A stretch of 64,000 bases of DNA from Orrella marina (GCF_003058465.1 NZ_CP028901.1:1488001-1552000), one strand, 5' to 3'. Shown: positions 9,335 through 19,632, counted from the stretch's first letter. Program-made: numbers and translations. The notes: generated by a model not told the origin, from the sequence alone.

Positions 9335-10396
9335 CTACTTTTTAGGATCGAAGGATATCCCGGGAATCTTGAACTGGGCGAGCGATGGGGAACGATAGGC
9401 GTATTCAGACTGACGCAGAACGTTCGGCGCATAACCGAACATCTTCTTGAATGCCGCACTGAAATTGCTGAGCTGGCTATATCCCATTCGGTCTGCGAGT
9501 TCTGTCAAGGGAATATCGGTCTGCTGGATCATCTCATGTGCAAGGGCCAAGCGTTGTTCGCGCATCATACGTGCCGCCGGCATGCCGGTTTCACGCACCA
9601 GAATATTGTGAATCGTCCTGCTTGATACACCAAAGGCTCGCGCCAGGTCCTCAAGCGTTACACACTCACGGTAGTGTTGACGGATAAATTGCCGAATCTG
9701 TTGCGCGTTGATCGGACCCTTTCTGGCTGCAACTGGCTTTCCTCTTGAGAGGAAGTACATGGCCAGACCACTTAGAAACTCCAGCGCTCGTGCGTGAGCG
9801 CGTAGCTTTCTGACCGAGAATGGCAAATCCTCTTCAAGACAATACCGAAGAGGGCTCAACACTGAACGGCCAAGATCATGAGTAGAGCCCTGCGCGCGCT
9901 CGACTGTCGCGCACAGTTCACTGGCTGCATCAAAACCCAGCAATTCACCCAGTGCACTCAGACTAACCCCCAGATGGAGCGACTCCACCGGTGCGTCAGT
10001 ATGGACCGCTGTAATGAACTCGGCGTAGCTCGAAACGCAGACGTAGGCGTTCTGCTCATCAATAGCAAAGTCACGCCTGACCAGAGTGTCTCGCCGAACA
10101 GCTCTTCCGCCAAGCGAGCAGTGAACCTGAAGCACTGGCTCCGTGAAATCGATACGGGCGCGACAGTAGTCGATACATTCAGGGGATCGCACAGAGGAAT
10201 CGAACTGAACCTTGGATCGGTGCAAGGTGATGCCACCATGAAGCTTCAGACTTGTAAACCCAGCTCGTCCATGGGAGAGCGGGTACTGGTACCACTCGAT
10301 ATCACCGTGAAGATAGTCATCATCCGCAAGCCGGTTAACGGGTTGCTCTGCCTTGGCGAGCAGATCGATCATCAAAGATTTGAATGGCGCGTGCAT
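9335..10396 (-). CDS. AraC family transcriptional regulator
   Basis: 353 residues. The C-terminal third carries two helix-turn-helix units (VTLEDLARAFGVSSRTI and IPLTELADRMGYSQLSNF) followed by the conserved FSAAFKKMFGYAPN. The N-terminal 220 residues look like an AraC-binding-like (cupin) effector domain with no sharper family match. It converges with the GntR gene, 30 bases apart. No obvious target operon is adjacent on its own strand. Confidence 0.85.
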   Translation of the reverse strand: MHAPFKSLMIDLLAKAEQPVNRLADDDYLHGDIEWYQYPLSHGRAGFTSLKLHGGITLHRSKVQFDSSVRSPECIDYCRARIDFTEPVLQVHCSLGGRAVRRDTLVRRDFAIDEQNAYVCVSSYAEFITAVHTDAPVESLHLGVSLSALGELLGFDAASELCATVERAQGSTHDLGRSVLSPLRYCLEEDLPFSVRKLRAHARALEFLSGLAMYFLSRGKPVAARKGPINAQQIRQFIRQHYRECVTLEDLARAFGVSSRTIHNILVRETGMPAARMMREQRLALAHEMIQQTDIPLTELADRMGYSQLSNFSAAFKKMFGYAPNVLRQSEYAYRSPSLAQFKIPGISFDPKK

Positions 10397-10720
10397 GTGG
10401 ATGTTCGGTCTTACTGTCGATGGTTACACGTTATTGAAGACTTGCAAGCTCTGAGTGTCCGGGCGCACCACCACCCGTGTCCGAGCACAGCAACAACCAA
10501 CCCACACATATGGGATCAGTGCAAGGACTACGTTGAAAGCAATTCCAACTTTCTGTACATCTGAACACACTCGATACCTGACGTTAACACTTTGTTGCGG
10601 TTTACGAAACAACGGAAAATTTGCAAATCCCGGCCTGTTGTGGAGCGCACGGAGCATTTTTCTTTTTCGCCCGCAAAGCCCTTTCAAAAAAGCCCTCTCA
10701 AAAGCCAGGACAAAAATCAA

Positions 10721-10752
10721 ACCGCCCGCTTGACCCCCTCCTGTCCAGTCGG
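10721..10752 (+). repeat. Scrap of IS200/IS605 right end
   Basis: 32 bases match the 3' end of the intact IS200-type element at 62937-62968 with one mismatch, including ACCGCCCGCTTGACCCCCTC. Sequence similarity stops abruptly on both sides. It is the third trace of this element in the window. Confidence 0.6.
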
Positions 10753-11689
10753 GTGCGCGTATCGTCTTAGTTTATGACTTCCTACTCACTCAACGAGAGA
10801 TTCTGTGAGCGATTCGTGTTGCGCGCACATCGAACTGTCTTTCCGATCTGCATAATTTCGTTCAAAGTCTCATATGAAAATAAACATATTTTTAGGGAAT
10901 GCGAGCGCATTGAATGCAACTGGATATCGGTCCAGCACATTCGAAGGGAAACCCCTCACCCAAAAGAATGAACCAGAGAGCCTCGTCAACCGTCTGGCCC
11001 GAAGCCATTGATCCGAGTGAACGCCGGATCGACTTCGGCCGTGACATGGCAGAGCGCGTCAAGATGAGGACCAGGGATTCAGTCTTACAGCTTTAGAAAT
11101 AGTTTGACTCGAACACCCGAGGCATCCTGAGTCACCCCGGGAAATGGCAGGAGAACGGGGGAAGGAGAATGTGCCGCAGCCTTTCCGGAATCAATAAACA
11201 AATTCACAATCTCACCATCAATATAAATTAAATTTAGACTTGTTTTGCACCTACTTTGTACTTTATGCATACGCCGGCCACTCAGAGCACCCTCGAAGAC
11301 TCACCGTTTGCAACCTGAACACAGGAGAGAAGGCCCCAAGGGCGTAGTAACAATCCCCCGGCTTTGCTGGAGCTTGTCACTGCCCGGGATTCGCATGGCG
11401 CCTTTCGCCCACTAAGTTTGCTCTGGTTTGAGCGCCCTCTTCCTTCGGTGAAGCGACCCCACATTCGTCCATTTCTCTAGCGGAGCTATTCCGATTTGCA
11501 CAAATAACTTCAGGAATTCGTGGCAAGGTAAATTAAATTTTAGGATTTTTATGCAACCCTTCGCACTACATGAGTCTGACCTTCAGCCCGGTAAAGTCGC
11601 CTCTTGCGACCATCAAACCGCAGTCGCAGTGCTCCAGAGCCGAATCTTTGAAGGCTTTGCCCACTGGCCAGCAAGCTGAGGAGTATCCA

Positions 11690-11760
11690 GCCCATTGACC
11701 ACATAATTGTTTCGTAACCGCACCTGGCGGATCATTTGCCTGACGTTTTTTTCGGAGCAA
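11690..11760 (-). repeat. Imperfect ~70-bp repeat, copy A
   Basis: Read on the minus strand this stretch aligns with 12378-12450 on the plus strand at about 75% identity by eye, sharing GAAAAA, GTCAG, ATGATCC-CCAGG and GGTCAATGG-CTGGAT. The two copies are inverted and flank the IS66 TnpA remnant. An additional short inverted repeat (GATCATTTGCCT/AGGCAAATGATC) spans its right edge. Confidence 0.5.
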
Positions 11761-11765
11761 GGCAA

Positions 11766-12095
11766 ATGATCAGCAAGGAAACTTCACACTGGCAGTTCCA
11801 TCTCGAGCAGATTGACCAGGAAGGTATCAGCACCAAAGCCTACGCAGCACGCTAGGGGCTGAGTCTTCAGGATTTGTATCAGTGGCGGCACAAACTGAAG
11901 CGTCGACGTTCTGACGAGCCAGTCACCCTCACGTTGCTGTCTGGTTCTGCCCTCGTGTGTACGCCTGGAGATGTCAGACCTGCCCAGCATTGGCTGGATC
12001 ACGGCCCTGACACACGAACTGGGTGGTCTGAGTGGAGGGCAACGCTGATGCACCCGGGCTACAACATTGGATCAGTCTATCTGCATCGCGGATGA
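11766..12095 (+). pseudogene. IS66 family accessory protein TnpA remnant
   Basis: Translation from the ATG gives SKETSHWQFHLEQIDQEG then STKAYAAR, an in-frame TAG at 11853, and GLSLQDLYQWRHKLKRRR, which is the helix-turn-helix of IS66 TnpA/IS3-OrfA-like proteins. The following LTLLSGSALVCTPGD fits the TnpA tail. The stop and the absence of tnpB and tnpC downstream mark it as a dead fragment. Confidence 0.6.
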
Positions 12096-12377
12096 CTACG
12101 AAGCATTGTTGCTGTGGAATATTCATGACGAGGATCTCGCCATAAATCTGGTCGCACGGGAATCATCGGCATAACAGACAGTGCGTTGACAAACAGTCAG
12201 TGGCAAATCCGGACGTCGCTTGACTTCCTCGAACGGGTTGTGCATTTACTGCGCGAGTGAAAGCACCTGAAGGTCCATACCTCCACGCTGCGCACAGACT
12301 CTGATGCGGATCGTTTCTTCTTCGGTGAGTTGCAGGTGGATTCGCCGCCCGGCCGGTTCGTGCTGTGTCATGTGTCT

Positions 12378-12450
12378 GATGCTGAAAAATGTCAGCCACA
12401 TGATCCACCAGGCACGATCAACCCGCAATCATGGGGTCAATGGACTGGAT
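12378..12450 (+). repeat. Imperfect ~70-bp repeat, copy B
   Basis: Inverted partner of 11690-11760. Together they bracket about 0.6 kb with the IS66 remnant, as the degenerate ends of an element might. No target-site duplication could be identified by eye. Confidence 0.45.
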
Positions 12451-12607
12451 GCGCCGAGGACAGGGACTCGACATTGAACAGAATTGATACACATGTTTCG
12501 GATGCGACCCATCCTTAGTGTTCAATAATCCTTAAAGGAATTCCAGAAATCAAATCACAATTAAAATATTTTTAGAAAATGGGCTGATCATGTGAGTCGG
12601 CGTCAGG

Positions 12608-13159
12608 TCAAATCAACTTTTTTACATACACTATTGGCCTTCCGGCCTCTCTTACAACCGGATCAAAGCCTTGAGAGACCAGAAACGTCTGCATCGGCTG
12701 GTTTGTCGGTAAAACCTGGGCACAAAGCGACTCAAAATCGTGAGCACGAGCGCATTGTGAGAGTCGAGCCAGAAGCTGCCTGCCAATCCCACACTTCTGC
12801 CAGCGATCTGTGATGAGCATCAGGATCTCAGTCTGCTTGGGATCTGATCTGGTGGCCACATAGCGGGCATTCGCAACCGGCGTCAAATCCACTCCATCCT
12901 GAGCGTGAACAATCCAGTGCGCCGCCCTGCCAGAATCTCCATCACAGATGGCCTTGATCTGCTCATCACCCAGATCTGCGATATTGAAACGACCAAATCG
13001 GAAATACCGTGCCGCAGGGGAGAGATCACGTGCCAACTGCTTCAGATCAGCCACATCGGTGCAGGTAACCTCACGCATCACAAAAAGCTGACCATCCGGC
13101 CCGCTCCACCGGATTGTTGACAAACGGTCATACTCAAAGGAAGGGCCCTGACCCATCAA
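12608..13159 (-). CDS. GNAT family N-acetyltransferase
   Basis: 183 residues. The GNAT core is seen in ILMLITDRWQKCGIGRQLLARL, whose Q-K-C-G-I-G loop binds acetyl-CoA, and the C-terminal strand FLVSQGFDP is typical of the fold. The N-terminal half (LKQLARDLSPAARYFRFG) resembles the GNAT domain found in protein-acetyltransferase-like bacterial proteins. Substrate unknown. Start at 13159 or the next Met. Confidence 0.8.
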   Translation of the reverse strand: MMGQGPSFEYDRLSTIRWSGPDGQLFVMREVTCTDVADLKQLARDLSPAARYFRFGRFNIADLGDEQIKAICDGDSGRAAHWIVHAQDGVDLTPVANARYVATRSDPKQTEILMLITDRWQKCGIGRQLLARLSQCARAHDFESLCAQVLPTNQPMQTFLVSQGFDPVVREAGRPIVYVKKLI

Positions 13160-13183
13160 CGCAATACCCCCACTGACGGCTGA

Positions 13184-13543
13184 TCAGCCTCTGAAGATGA
13201 AGTACACAGCACCCATGAGACAAAGTCCAGCCCAGATATAGTCAGTTTTGAAAGGTTCACCCATGTATATCATGGCAAACGGAACAAATACCGCCAGCGT
13301 GATGACCTCTTGCGTGATCTTCAATTGTGCAAGACTGAATGTTTCGAAACCAATACGATTTGCCGGGACCTGCAACATATACTCAAATAGTGCGATCCCC
13401 CAGCTCACCAAAGCAGCAAGCCACCATGGTTTGTCGGCCAGATTCTTCAGATGCGCATACCACGCAAACGTCATGAAAACGTTGGACAAGACCAACAAGC
13501 CCACAAACAGCACCGGACCTGAAACGAGACCATTTGGCAGCAT
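13184..13543 (-). CDS. DUF486 (DMT-like) small membrane protein
   Basis: 119 residues from the ATG at 13543, which has GGGATGG upstream; the longer open frame adds only a low-complexity leader. Four hydrophobic segments and the motifs FAWYAHLKN, SWGIALFEYMLQVPANR and FAMIYMGEPF identify the DUF486/COG3169 family, distant relatives of drug/metabolite transporters. Function unknown. It precedes the GNAT gene by about 25 bases on the same strand and may be co-transcribed. Confidence 0.9.
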   Translation of the reverse strand: MLPNGLVSGPVLFVGLLVLSNVFMTFAWYAHLKNLADKPWWLAALVSWGIALFEYMLQVPANRIGFETFSLAQLKITQEVITLAVFVPFAMIYMGEPFKTDYIWAGLCLMGAVYFIFRG

Positions 13544-14162
13544 TTGACACCATCCCGGCCCTAACGGACGGGAGCTCCTTCTACACGCCGGCAATGTACA
13601 GCAACAAAAGCCTTCGCCAGCACTTTGCCAGAACCATATCTGTCCCGGTCATTGACCTCGCCCCAATCAAAGTCGATCCGCTCATCTTGCCGGATTTCAC
13701 AGCAAACATTGCATGCAGCACTGCGCTCGCGAGACATCGCAACAAGCGTGATGGCGCGTCTATCTTGAACATGTAATTTACCGGTTTTGGGGAAGCGGGC
13801 TCTGATGAAGATCAGAGAGAGAACAGGCTTAGTCTGCAAGATCACTTCCATAGGATGGGACTGACACTGTTTATTACAATTCACTCACATAGAGTCTTCG
13901 TTACCGCCTTGCCCAGGAAACCCTGACATTCAGGGCGGCGGCGATGTCAGCTTGAAAGCATTGCTTTCGTCCCGTGTCAATCCTGGCGACATCGCTCGAC
14001 GGGGCATCAAGCTGCAGCGACTCCTAAAAATCGCTGCACGCTTACGCCAGCAAAGTTCTTCCCGCCCACCTGAGGCAGAGCACCTCAACAGAAAGTCGTA
14101 CAAAGACTACCTGCCCTCGATGGGTGCCTGTCGCGCCTCTGATCAGGATCGAAGTGAGCCGA
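13544..14162. other. Gap without a supported gene
   Basis: 619 bases. Overlapping frames exist on both strands (for example 13561-13884 minus and 13952-14359 plus) but their translations match no family and have no convincing ribosome site. No RNA structure or repeat stands out. Confidence 0.4.
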
Positions 14163-14384
14163 TCAGCGATTTCTCTCGGAAATGGCACCTGCGCCTGCAC
14201 CAACAGCGGCACCTACCAGACCACCTACAACCGCATCACCGCCGGCGATTGCCGAAACGCCAGCACCAGCTGCAGCACCAATCGCGCCGCCCGAGACCGT
14301 CGCCTGTTGCTGGCGGGACATGTTGGTACAACCAGCCAAGACGATCGGCGCACAAATAGCAAGGACGAGTGTAAGTTTCTTCAT
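14163..14384 (-). CDS. Small glycine-zipper lipoprotein
   Basis: 73 residues from the ATG at 14384, with GAGGGGAA just upstream. A lipoprotein signal ends in LAGC with the lipidated cysteine at 19. The mature part is a glycine zipper (GGAIGAAAGAGVSAIAGG and GGLVGAAVGAGAGA), as in OsmB/SlyB-type envelope lipoproteins. Predicted to be anchored in the envelope, possibly induced by osmotic stress by analogy only. Confidence 0.85.
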   Translation of the reverse strand: MKKLTLVLAICAPIVLAGCTNMSRQQQATVSGGAIGAAAGAGVSAIAGGDAVVGGLVGAAVGAGAGAISERNR

Positions 14385-14788
14385 ATGGATTCCCCTCAAT
14401 CAAACTGCATTAATACTTGCATCGAAAACTGAAACTGCCAAACAGATTGCAGACACTATCTGACACGACGGCTCTAGTTTATCAGCGAATGCCCATTCAC
14501 CCGCTATACCTTGCAGATGCACCTCATGCTCCGACCACACTCAGGGCCAGGGTGGATACAGGGTCAGCTTTCCGACAGTGCAACGCCAGTTACTGCGTGG
14601 AACACACTTCTGAATTAACCCGGACTGGTCTTTTTCAAGGTTGCCATTCTTTACAATGGCGAAACCCGTTTCGGGATATCTCTGAACAGTTGAGAATCCT
14701 GATCCCCCATAGAATCCAGAAGCCTCATGAAATCCATGAACTTCAAGGAACGCCCTAAGCCCAACAACCCGATCAAGGAAGTAACACT
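14385..14788. other. Gap without a supported gene
   Basis: 404 bases between the divergent lipoprotein and VOC genes. It should hold both promoters. No convincing coding frame, repeat or hairpin was seen. Confidence 0.35.
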
Positions 14789-15195
14789 ATGATCAGTCAT
14801 CTGGACCATCTGGTCATCACAACCGGCGATGAAGATGCCTGCGTCGACTTCTACACACGCGTTCTGGGAATGTCTCTCCAGACATTCATGGCAGGCAAGC
14901 CCCAGGGGCCAGAAAGTCACTTCACTTCGGGCCCCAGAAAATCAACATACATGTTGCGGGCGCCGAGTTCGATCCGAAGGCACATCGTCCGACCGTGGGA
15001 TCCCAGGACCTGTGCTTCATGCTGGCGGTCCCTCTTGATGCGATGATTGACCACCTGAACAAGGAACAATGGCCCATCATGCTGGGGCCTGTCCCCCGCA
15101 CCGGAGCGACTGGCATGATTCGTTCTGTGTATGTCAGAGACCCGGATCAAAACCTGATTGAACTTTGTGAGGCAACCCCACAAACACCACAATAA
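14789..15195 (+). pseudogene. VOC (glyoxalase/bleomycin resistance) family protein, frameshifted
   Basis: The first frame gives HLDHLVITTGDEDACVDFY and TRVLGMSLQTFMAGK; the continuation in another frame gives KSLHFGPQKINIHVAGAEF, then HRPTVGSQDLCFM and IRSVYVRDPDQNLIEL. Restoring one base at 14900-14913 (CCCC or GGGG run) joins them into a normal ~135-residue VOC protein. The VOC metal positions (H7 near the start, H in NIHV, E in LIEL) are all present. A single-base sequencing error or a recent mutation explains it equally well. Substrate unknown. Confidence 0.85.
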
Positions 15196-15441
15196 AGTCC
15201 ACACCCAAAACGCATGCAATCAGACTGGCGTCTTGATGTTGCGCACAAAAGCTTGTAGCCATGAACACGCGCAACAAGCCTGCCAGGAATTCAAGTAGTC
15301 ACTGGCTAATCCCGTCCTGCGACTGCCCGGATACCACGGGCCAGCATCCCGGCACGGGCTAGCCAGTCTACGGTCCACGTCTTCGTTTGCGCTTGTAATG
15401 CCCCCTTCTGTCTGCCTAGCTGTCACCGCGAGTTACTTACC

Positions 15442-16686
15442 TTGATTTCTGTTGATACCCACAAACTACGAACCATCAGCCTGATAGGCCTTGCCCAGGT
15501 CGTTGCAAGTGCGTCGAGTCAGTACCTTCCAGCCGTCATCTCCGAGCCTGGCGGACAAGCGCTGGGCATTTCACCAACAACATTCTTTGTAGGCGTCTCT
15601 GTCGCGTTGGTGACCTCAGCGCTTGTCGGACCGACTGTCGGGCGAATGGTCGACAAGTTTGGAGGGCGCCCAATGCTGATGCTCTCGAACATCCTGTATG
15701 CGATCGGTCTTCTGTTGCTATCCATGGCTGATGGCATCACGATGATCATGGTGGCCAATCTGGTACTCGGGTGTGCGCTGGCGTGTGGTCAGTTTGAGGC
15801 AGCTTTTGCTACCCTGGTGATGTTGTTTGGCAAGAATTCGCGCAACGCAATCACCGGAATCACCTTGATTGCAGGCTTTGCAAGCTTTGTCGGATGGACC
15901 GTCTCGGTCCAGATTCTGGAGCTTTGGGGTTGGCAGGGAGTCTGTCGATTCTGGGCTGGCGTTCACCTGCTGTTTGCCTTGCCGTTACACGCATTGATCC
16001 CTGCTGCCAGACAGTCCGAGCCTGCTTTGGACAAGAGTGTGCAAGGTTCCGGCAGCCCGGCAGGCGCGGCCGTGACAGAACCAAGCCGTCGCATGGGACA
16101 AGATGACAAGCGACCAGGCCCCGCGACACCTATCCAGAGCAACCGCGTCAAGGGCATCCTGATGGCCTATGTCTTTGCTGCCAACGCTTTTGTCGGCATG
16201 GGACTCATGATGCACCTGCCGGGTCTGCTACAAGTGTTTGGCGTAAGCATGGCGGCAGCCTTCACCATCGGTTCTCTGGTTGGCCCTGCTCAGGTCCTGG
16301 GACGATTGATGGACTTTTTTGTGATGCGTAAATGGCATCCGCTCGTCGGGACGCGCCTTGCAGCCCTGACTCATCCAGTGGGTGCAGCACTGATGCTGGT
16401 GTTCGGAACACCATTTGCGACAGCGTTTGTCGTCTTGCACGGGACCGGTAACGGCGTTCTCATCATGTCACGCGGCACGCTGCCACTGGCTATCTTCGGT
16501 GCGCTAGGGTACGGGCGTATGCAGGGCTGGCTCATGCTACCGGCCAAACTCGCTCAGGCATGTGCACCGTTTCTTTTCGGAATGGCACTGACGGACTGGG
16601 GAACAGGCACACTCTGGATGACAGGTATCCTTGGGCTGAGCACTTTCGCCGCGCTTTGCCTGATTAAGCGTTCACCGGCTCGCTGA
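15442..16686 (+). CDS. MFS transporter
   Basis: 414 residues with about twelve hydrophobic segments and the loop 2-3 motif GRMVDKFGGRPML typical of the major facilitator superfamily. A hydrophilic, proline- and serine-rich central loop (around residues 190-230) separates the two six-helix halves. It resembles the YbfB/oxalate-formate-antiporter-like MFS carriers, but substrate cannot be told. TTG is used as the start because no ATG is in frame upstream of the first helix. It stands alone. Confidence 0.82.
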   Translation: MISVDTHKLRTISLIGLAQVVASASSQYLPAVISEPGGQALGISPTTFFVGVSVALVTSALVGPTVGRMVDKFGGRPMLMLSNILYAIGLLLLSMADGITMIMVANLVLGCALACGQFEAAFATLVMLFGKNSRNAITGITLIAGFASFVGWTVSVQILELWGWQGVCRFWAGVHLLFALPLHALIPAARQSEPALDKSVQGSGSPAGAAVTEPSRRMGQDDKRPGPATPIQSNRVKGILMAYVFAANAFVGMGLMMHLPGLLQVFGVSMAAAFTIGSLVGPAQVLGRLMDFFVMRKWHPLVGTRLAALTHPVGAALMLVFGTPFATAFVVLHGTGNGVLIMSRGTLPLAIFGALGYGRMQGWLMLPAKLAQACAPFLFGMALTDWGTGTLWMTGILGLSTFAALCLIKRSPAR

Positions 16687-17251
16687 TGTCCAGAATTCCC
16701 GACACGATGTTACTGGCATTTGTACTCGGGAATGCACACAGAGCTTAAACTCAAAAAAGTTTTAGCAAAACAGGTAAATAAAGACTATTTCTGAGTAGAA
16801 CATACAACCCTGACGCGAAAAGGCGTAGTCTGTGCTCATGGACCTGAGTCCACGTCGACCTGTCGGGTGCGATTGGCGCAAGGGGGCCAGAGATTACGCT
16901 GTCAGATTACGCTGTCCGTTGACGGCGAGGCCTGACTTGACCATTGCTAGCCAGTAGTCACCTTCTGGTTTTCGAGTTTTTGCCCCGGCGACGTGGCCTA
17001 GGACCGGCAGCACGCTCTTGCCTGCCATATGGCCTCAACACTAGTCTGATTTGAAACGGTCACGGCAAAAAGGTAGGCTGTCTGCTTTTGAAAGCCGTAT
17101 TGACGCGGGCCACCGTTTACGGCGGGAACTGAGGCATCTTTTGTATTCCCGTTGGTTCAATCTGCTCTCTAACCAACCAAATTAATCATAAAAATCAATC
17201 AACAAAACTGACGTCCCCCGGCCTCATGGTCAGGGCTTCCCGGAGCATCTG
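16687..17251. other. Gap with a short tandem repeat
   Basis: 565 bases with no supported gene. AGATTACGCTGTC occurs twice in tandem at 16891-16903 and 16904-16916. An AT-rich stretch just before 17200 probably includes the asmA promoter. Confidence 0.4.
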
Positions 17252-19465
17252 ATGAAAGTCGTTCGTTACACCTTACTCGGCATTCTTGGCATCCTAGCGC
17301 TGGTCGTGATTGCCGCAGCCGTTTTCATATTCACGTTCGATCCCAAACAATACAGGGGCGATATCGAACGACTGGTCACTGAGCAGACCGGCCGGACTCT
17401 GGTGCTGTCTGACGATATCGAGATGTCGCTGTACCCTAACCTCGGCGTGCGACTTGGCCCAACAAGGCTCACCGAACTGGACGGAAAAACAACCTTCCTA
17501 AGTGTCGAATCCGCGCAGGTGTCGGTCGCCCTGATGCCGCTTATCAAGCGCCAGATTCTCGTCGATGGCGTCAACCTGTCTGGGTTGGTAGCCAACATCG
17601 TCAAAGACAAGAACGGACGCTTCAACTTTGATGACCTGACCGGCGACCCAACCGAGCAAGAGGCGATCGAACCGGTCGAGGTCACCGGAGCGCAGGGTGG
17701 ATCTGCCGAAATCACCTTCGATGTCGCATCAGTCAAACTGGAGAAGTCTTCACTATCCTACCTCGACCAGGCCACAGGCGAGCAAATCAACCTTCGCGAC
17801 TTGAACTTGAGTACCGGGCAACTGGCACTGCAGGCAAGCGGTGATCTGAAGTTCTCAGGGCAGTTACAGGCCCCTGCTGTTCCTGTTGATGCCAGAATCG
17901 ACCTGACAGGCAAGTACACGCTGAACGTTCCTGAACAGTTTTTTTCGCTCGATGGTGCTGTTCTTGGCGTCAATGGCTACGCGGTGCAGATGCAGAATCT
18001 TGCCGCAACACTCAAAACCTCTTTGCAGGCCAACCTGGCGGATAATCGTTTTGATCTGAAAGGTATCGAGATTGATGCCTCAGCCAAGGATCTCTTCAAG
18101 GCCAGCATCAGAAGTGCCGGGCTGATTCTTAATGGGGACAACCTCACCATCCAGCAACTGGATACCTCGGCGAACATGGAGCGGCCAGGTCAAAAGTACG
18201 GATTGCAGTTTCAGACACCTGAGATCACCGGCACGACCCAGCGACTTGTCATGAACAAGTTCACGAGTACACTCCAGGCAGACATGCCGGCAACACTGGC
18301 TCAACCGCTGAACGTACCGCTGCAAGGCAACCTGACCATCGATCTGGCCAAGCAGACACTTCAATCAACGTTCAGCGCATCAGTGGACGACAGCAAAGTT
18401 AACGGCACCGTAACTCTCCCGCGTTTTGCGCCGTTAGCAGTACGCGCGGACGTCAAGGTTGACCAGATTGATCTGGATCGATATCTGACCGGCGCGGGCG
18501 CTGGCAATCCATCGAGTGATGCCGGTGCAGAAAGCTCGAACACATCCGCAAACGCCAGCGCTCCGAGCAAAATTGACCTGAGCGCCCTGAACGACCTGAA
18601 CGTACAGGCCAAGATCGACATCGGACAAATAACAACTCAAGGGCTGACCCTTACCGATTTCAAGACAGACATTAACGCGACCAATGGTCTGGTTCGCTTA
18701 GGCCCACATTCTGTGCAACTCTCCGGCGGAAGCATTCAAGGTGATCTCTCGATCAATGCACGCAACAACCAGATACAACTCAAGGAAACAGTCTCGAAGA
18801 TCGCAATCGGGCAACTTCTGAAAGAACTCGGTCAGGAGTCGCGTATCGAGGGTCAGGCCAATCTTGCTCTTGACCTGACCACTCGTGGTGACAATGTCGA
18901 TCAATTCAAACGGAACCTGGGCGGGGTGATCAATTTCAATGTGTCTGATGGCGCCATACGCGGCGTTGACATTGCTCGCCTGCTAAGAAGCATCCAGGGA
19001 ATCATTACGACTGGAAAACTGCCCGAGTTCTCAGACGAGGATCGCACCGTTTTCAGCGAGCTGTCCGGTTCGTTCAACATCAATCAAGGCGTGGCGACCA
19101 ACAAAGACCTTTCGATGAAAGCACCGTTGTTCCGTGTTCAAGGTCAGGGCGACATCAATCTTGTGTCTTCTCAGGTCAATTACCTTGCCAGGTTATCCGT
19201 CGTGGACACCACCCAGGGTCAAGGCGGCCCGGAACTGGAAATGCTTCGGGGTGTCACGATTCCGGTGCGTCTGACAGGTCCCCTGGACAATATCGGATAC
19301 CAGCTTGATATCGCGTCCATCGCTGCAGAGATTGCCAAATCAAAAGCTGGCAAAACGATCACCAACAAGATCGAGGAAGCGATCGGACCGGAGCGCACCG
19401 AACAGATCGAACAACTGCTAGGTCCCGATATTTCCAACAAGCTTAAAGGACTGTTTAGTCAATAG
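17252..19465 (+). CDS. AsmA family protein
   Basis: 737 residues. One N-terminal transmembrane helix (about 5-29) is followed by FDPKQYRGDIERLVTEQTGR, the standard AsmA beginning, and a long beta-rich periplasmic body. The C-terminal AsmA_2 region contains GVINFNVSDGAIRGVDIARL and the TNKDLSMKAPLFRVQGQGDI segment. AsmA-like proteins span the periplasm and are linked to phospholipid transport to the outer membrane. CCCGGAG lies upstream of the ATG. Monocistronic. Confidence 0.92.
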   Translation: MKVVRYTLLGILGILALVVIAAAVFIFTFDPKQYRGDIERLVTEQTGRTLVLSDDIEMSLYPNLGVRLGPTRLTELDGKTTFLSVESAQVSVALMPLIKRQILVDGVNLSGLVANIVKDKNGRFNFDDLTGDPTEQEAIEPVEVTGAQGGSAEITFDVASVKLEKSSLSYLDQATGEQINLRDLNLSTGQLALQASGDLKFSGQLQAPAVPVDARIDLTGKYTLNVPEQFFSLDGAVLGVNGYAVQMQNLAATLKTSLQANLADNRFDLKGIEIDASAKDLFKASIRSAGLILNGDNLTIQQLDTSANMERPGQKYGLQFQTPEITGTTQRLVMNKFTSTLQADMPATLAQPLNVPLQGNLTIDLAKQTLQSTFSASVDDSKVNGTVTLPRFAPLAVRADVKVDQIDLDRYLTGAGAGNPSSDAGAESSNTSANASAPSKIDLSALNDLNVQAKIDIGQITTQGLTLTDFKTDINATNGLVRLGPHSVQLSGGSIQGDLSINARNNQIQLKETVSKIAIGQLLKELGQESRIEGQANLALDLTTRGDNVDQFKRNLGGVINFNVSDGAIRGVDIARLLRSIQGIITTGKLPEFSDEDRTVFSELSGSFNINQGVATNKDLSMKAPLFRVQGQGDINLVSSQVNYLARLSVVDTTQGQGGPELEMLRGVTIPVRLTGPLDNIGYQLDIASIAAEIAKSKAGKTITNKIEEAIGPERTEQIEQLLGPDISNKLKGLFSQ

Positions 19466-19473
19466 GATCGATC

Positions 19474-19499
19474 GGGCGAGCACTTTATGGGGCTCGCCC
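19474..19499 (+). terminator. Stem-loop after asmA-like gene
   Basis: GGGCGAGC (19474-19481) pairs with GCTCGCCC (19492-19499) across a 10-nt loop, nine bases after the stop. No T-run follows, so termination strength is doubtful. Confidence 0.45.
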
Positions 19500-19632
19500 T
19501 GACAGTACAGAACGCTCGGAAGTATGGCGGTCCAGGTGTAGGTCACGACCGTCGGACGAATCAAGAAACAGTCCAAATCGCCCCCTCACCGTATCGGACT
19601 GAACCATAGGTATCAACCCGTTGGTCCGGGTG

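Larger units (their letters stand above)
10397..12607. other. 2.2-kb gene-free region with insertion-sequence debris
   Basis: No intact gene is supported here. The stretch holds a 32-bp scrap of the IS200-type right end (10721-10752), AT-rich blocks near 10860-10900, 11180-11290 and 11510-11560, two oppositely oriented imperfect repeats, and an interrupted IS66 TnpA remnant. Frames of 60-100 codons elsewhere in the region match nothing I recognise. Confidence 0.6.

Noticed and set aside
10914..11096. 60-codon plus-strand frame in the debris region (contains VWPEAIDPSERRIDFGRDM)
   Set aside because: The composition looks protein-like, but I cannot match it to a family and it has no clear start; possibly a fragment of a decayed gene.
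13561..13884. Minus-strand 107-codon frame between the DUF486 and lipoprotein genes
   Set aside because: No family resemblance, no ribosome site, and competing frames of similar length on the other strand.
16930..17060. Minus-strand stretch reading GHVAGAKTRKPEGDYWLAMV, possibly a coding relic
   Set aside because: Short, without a start or a known family; too little to call.
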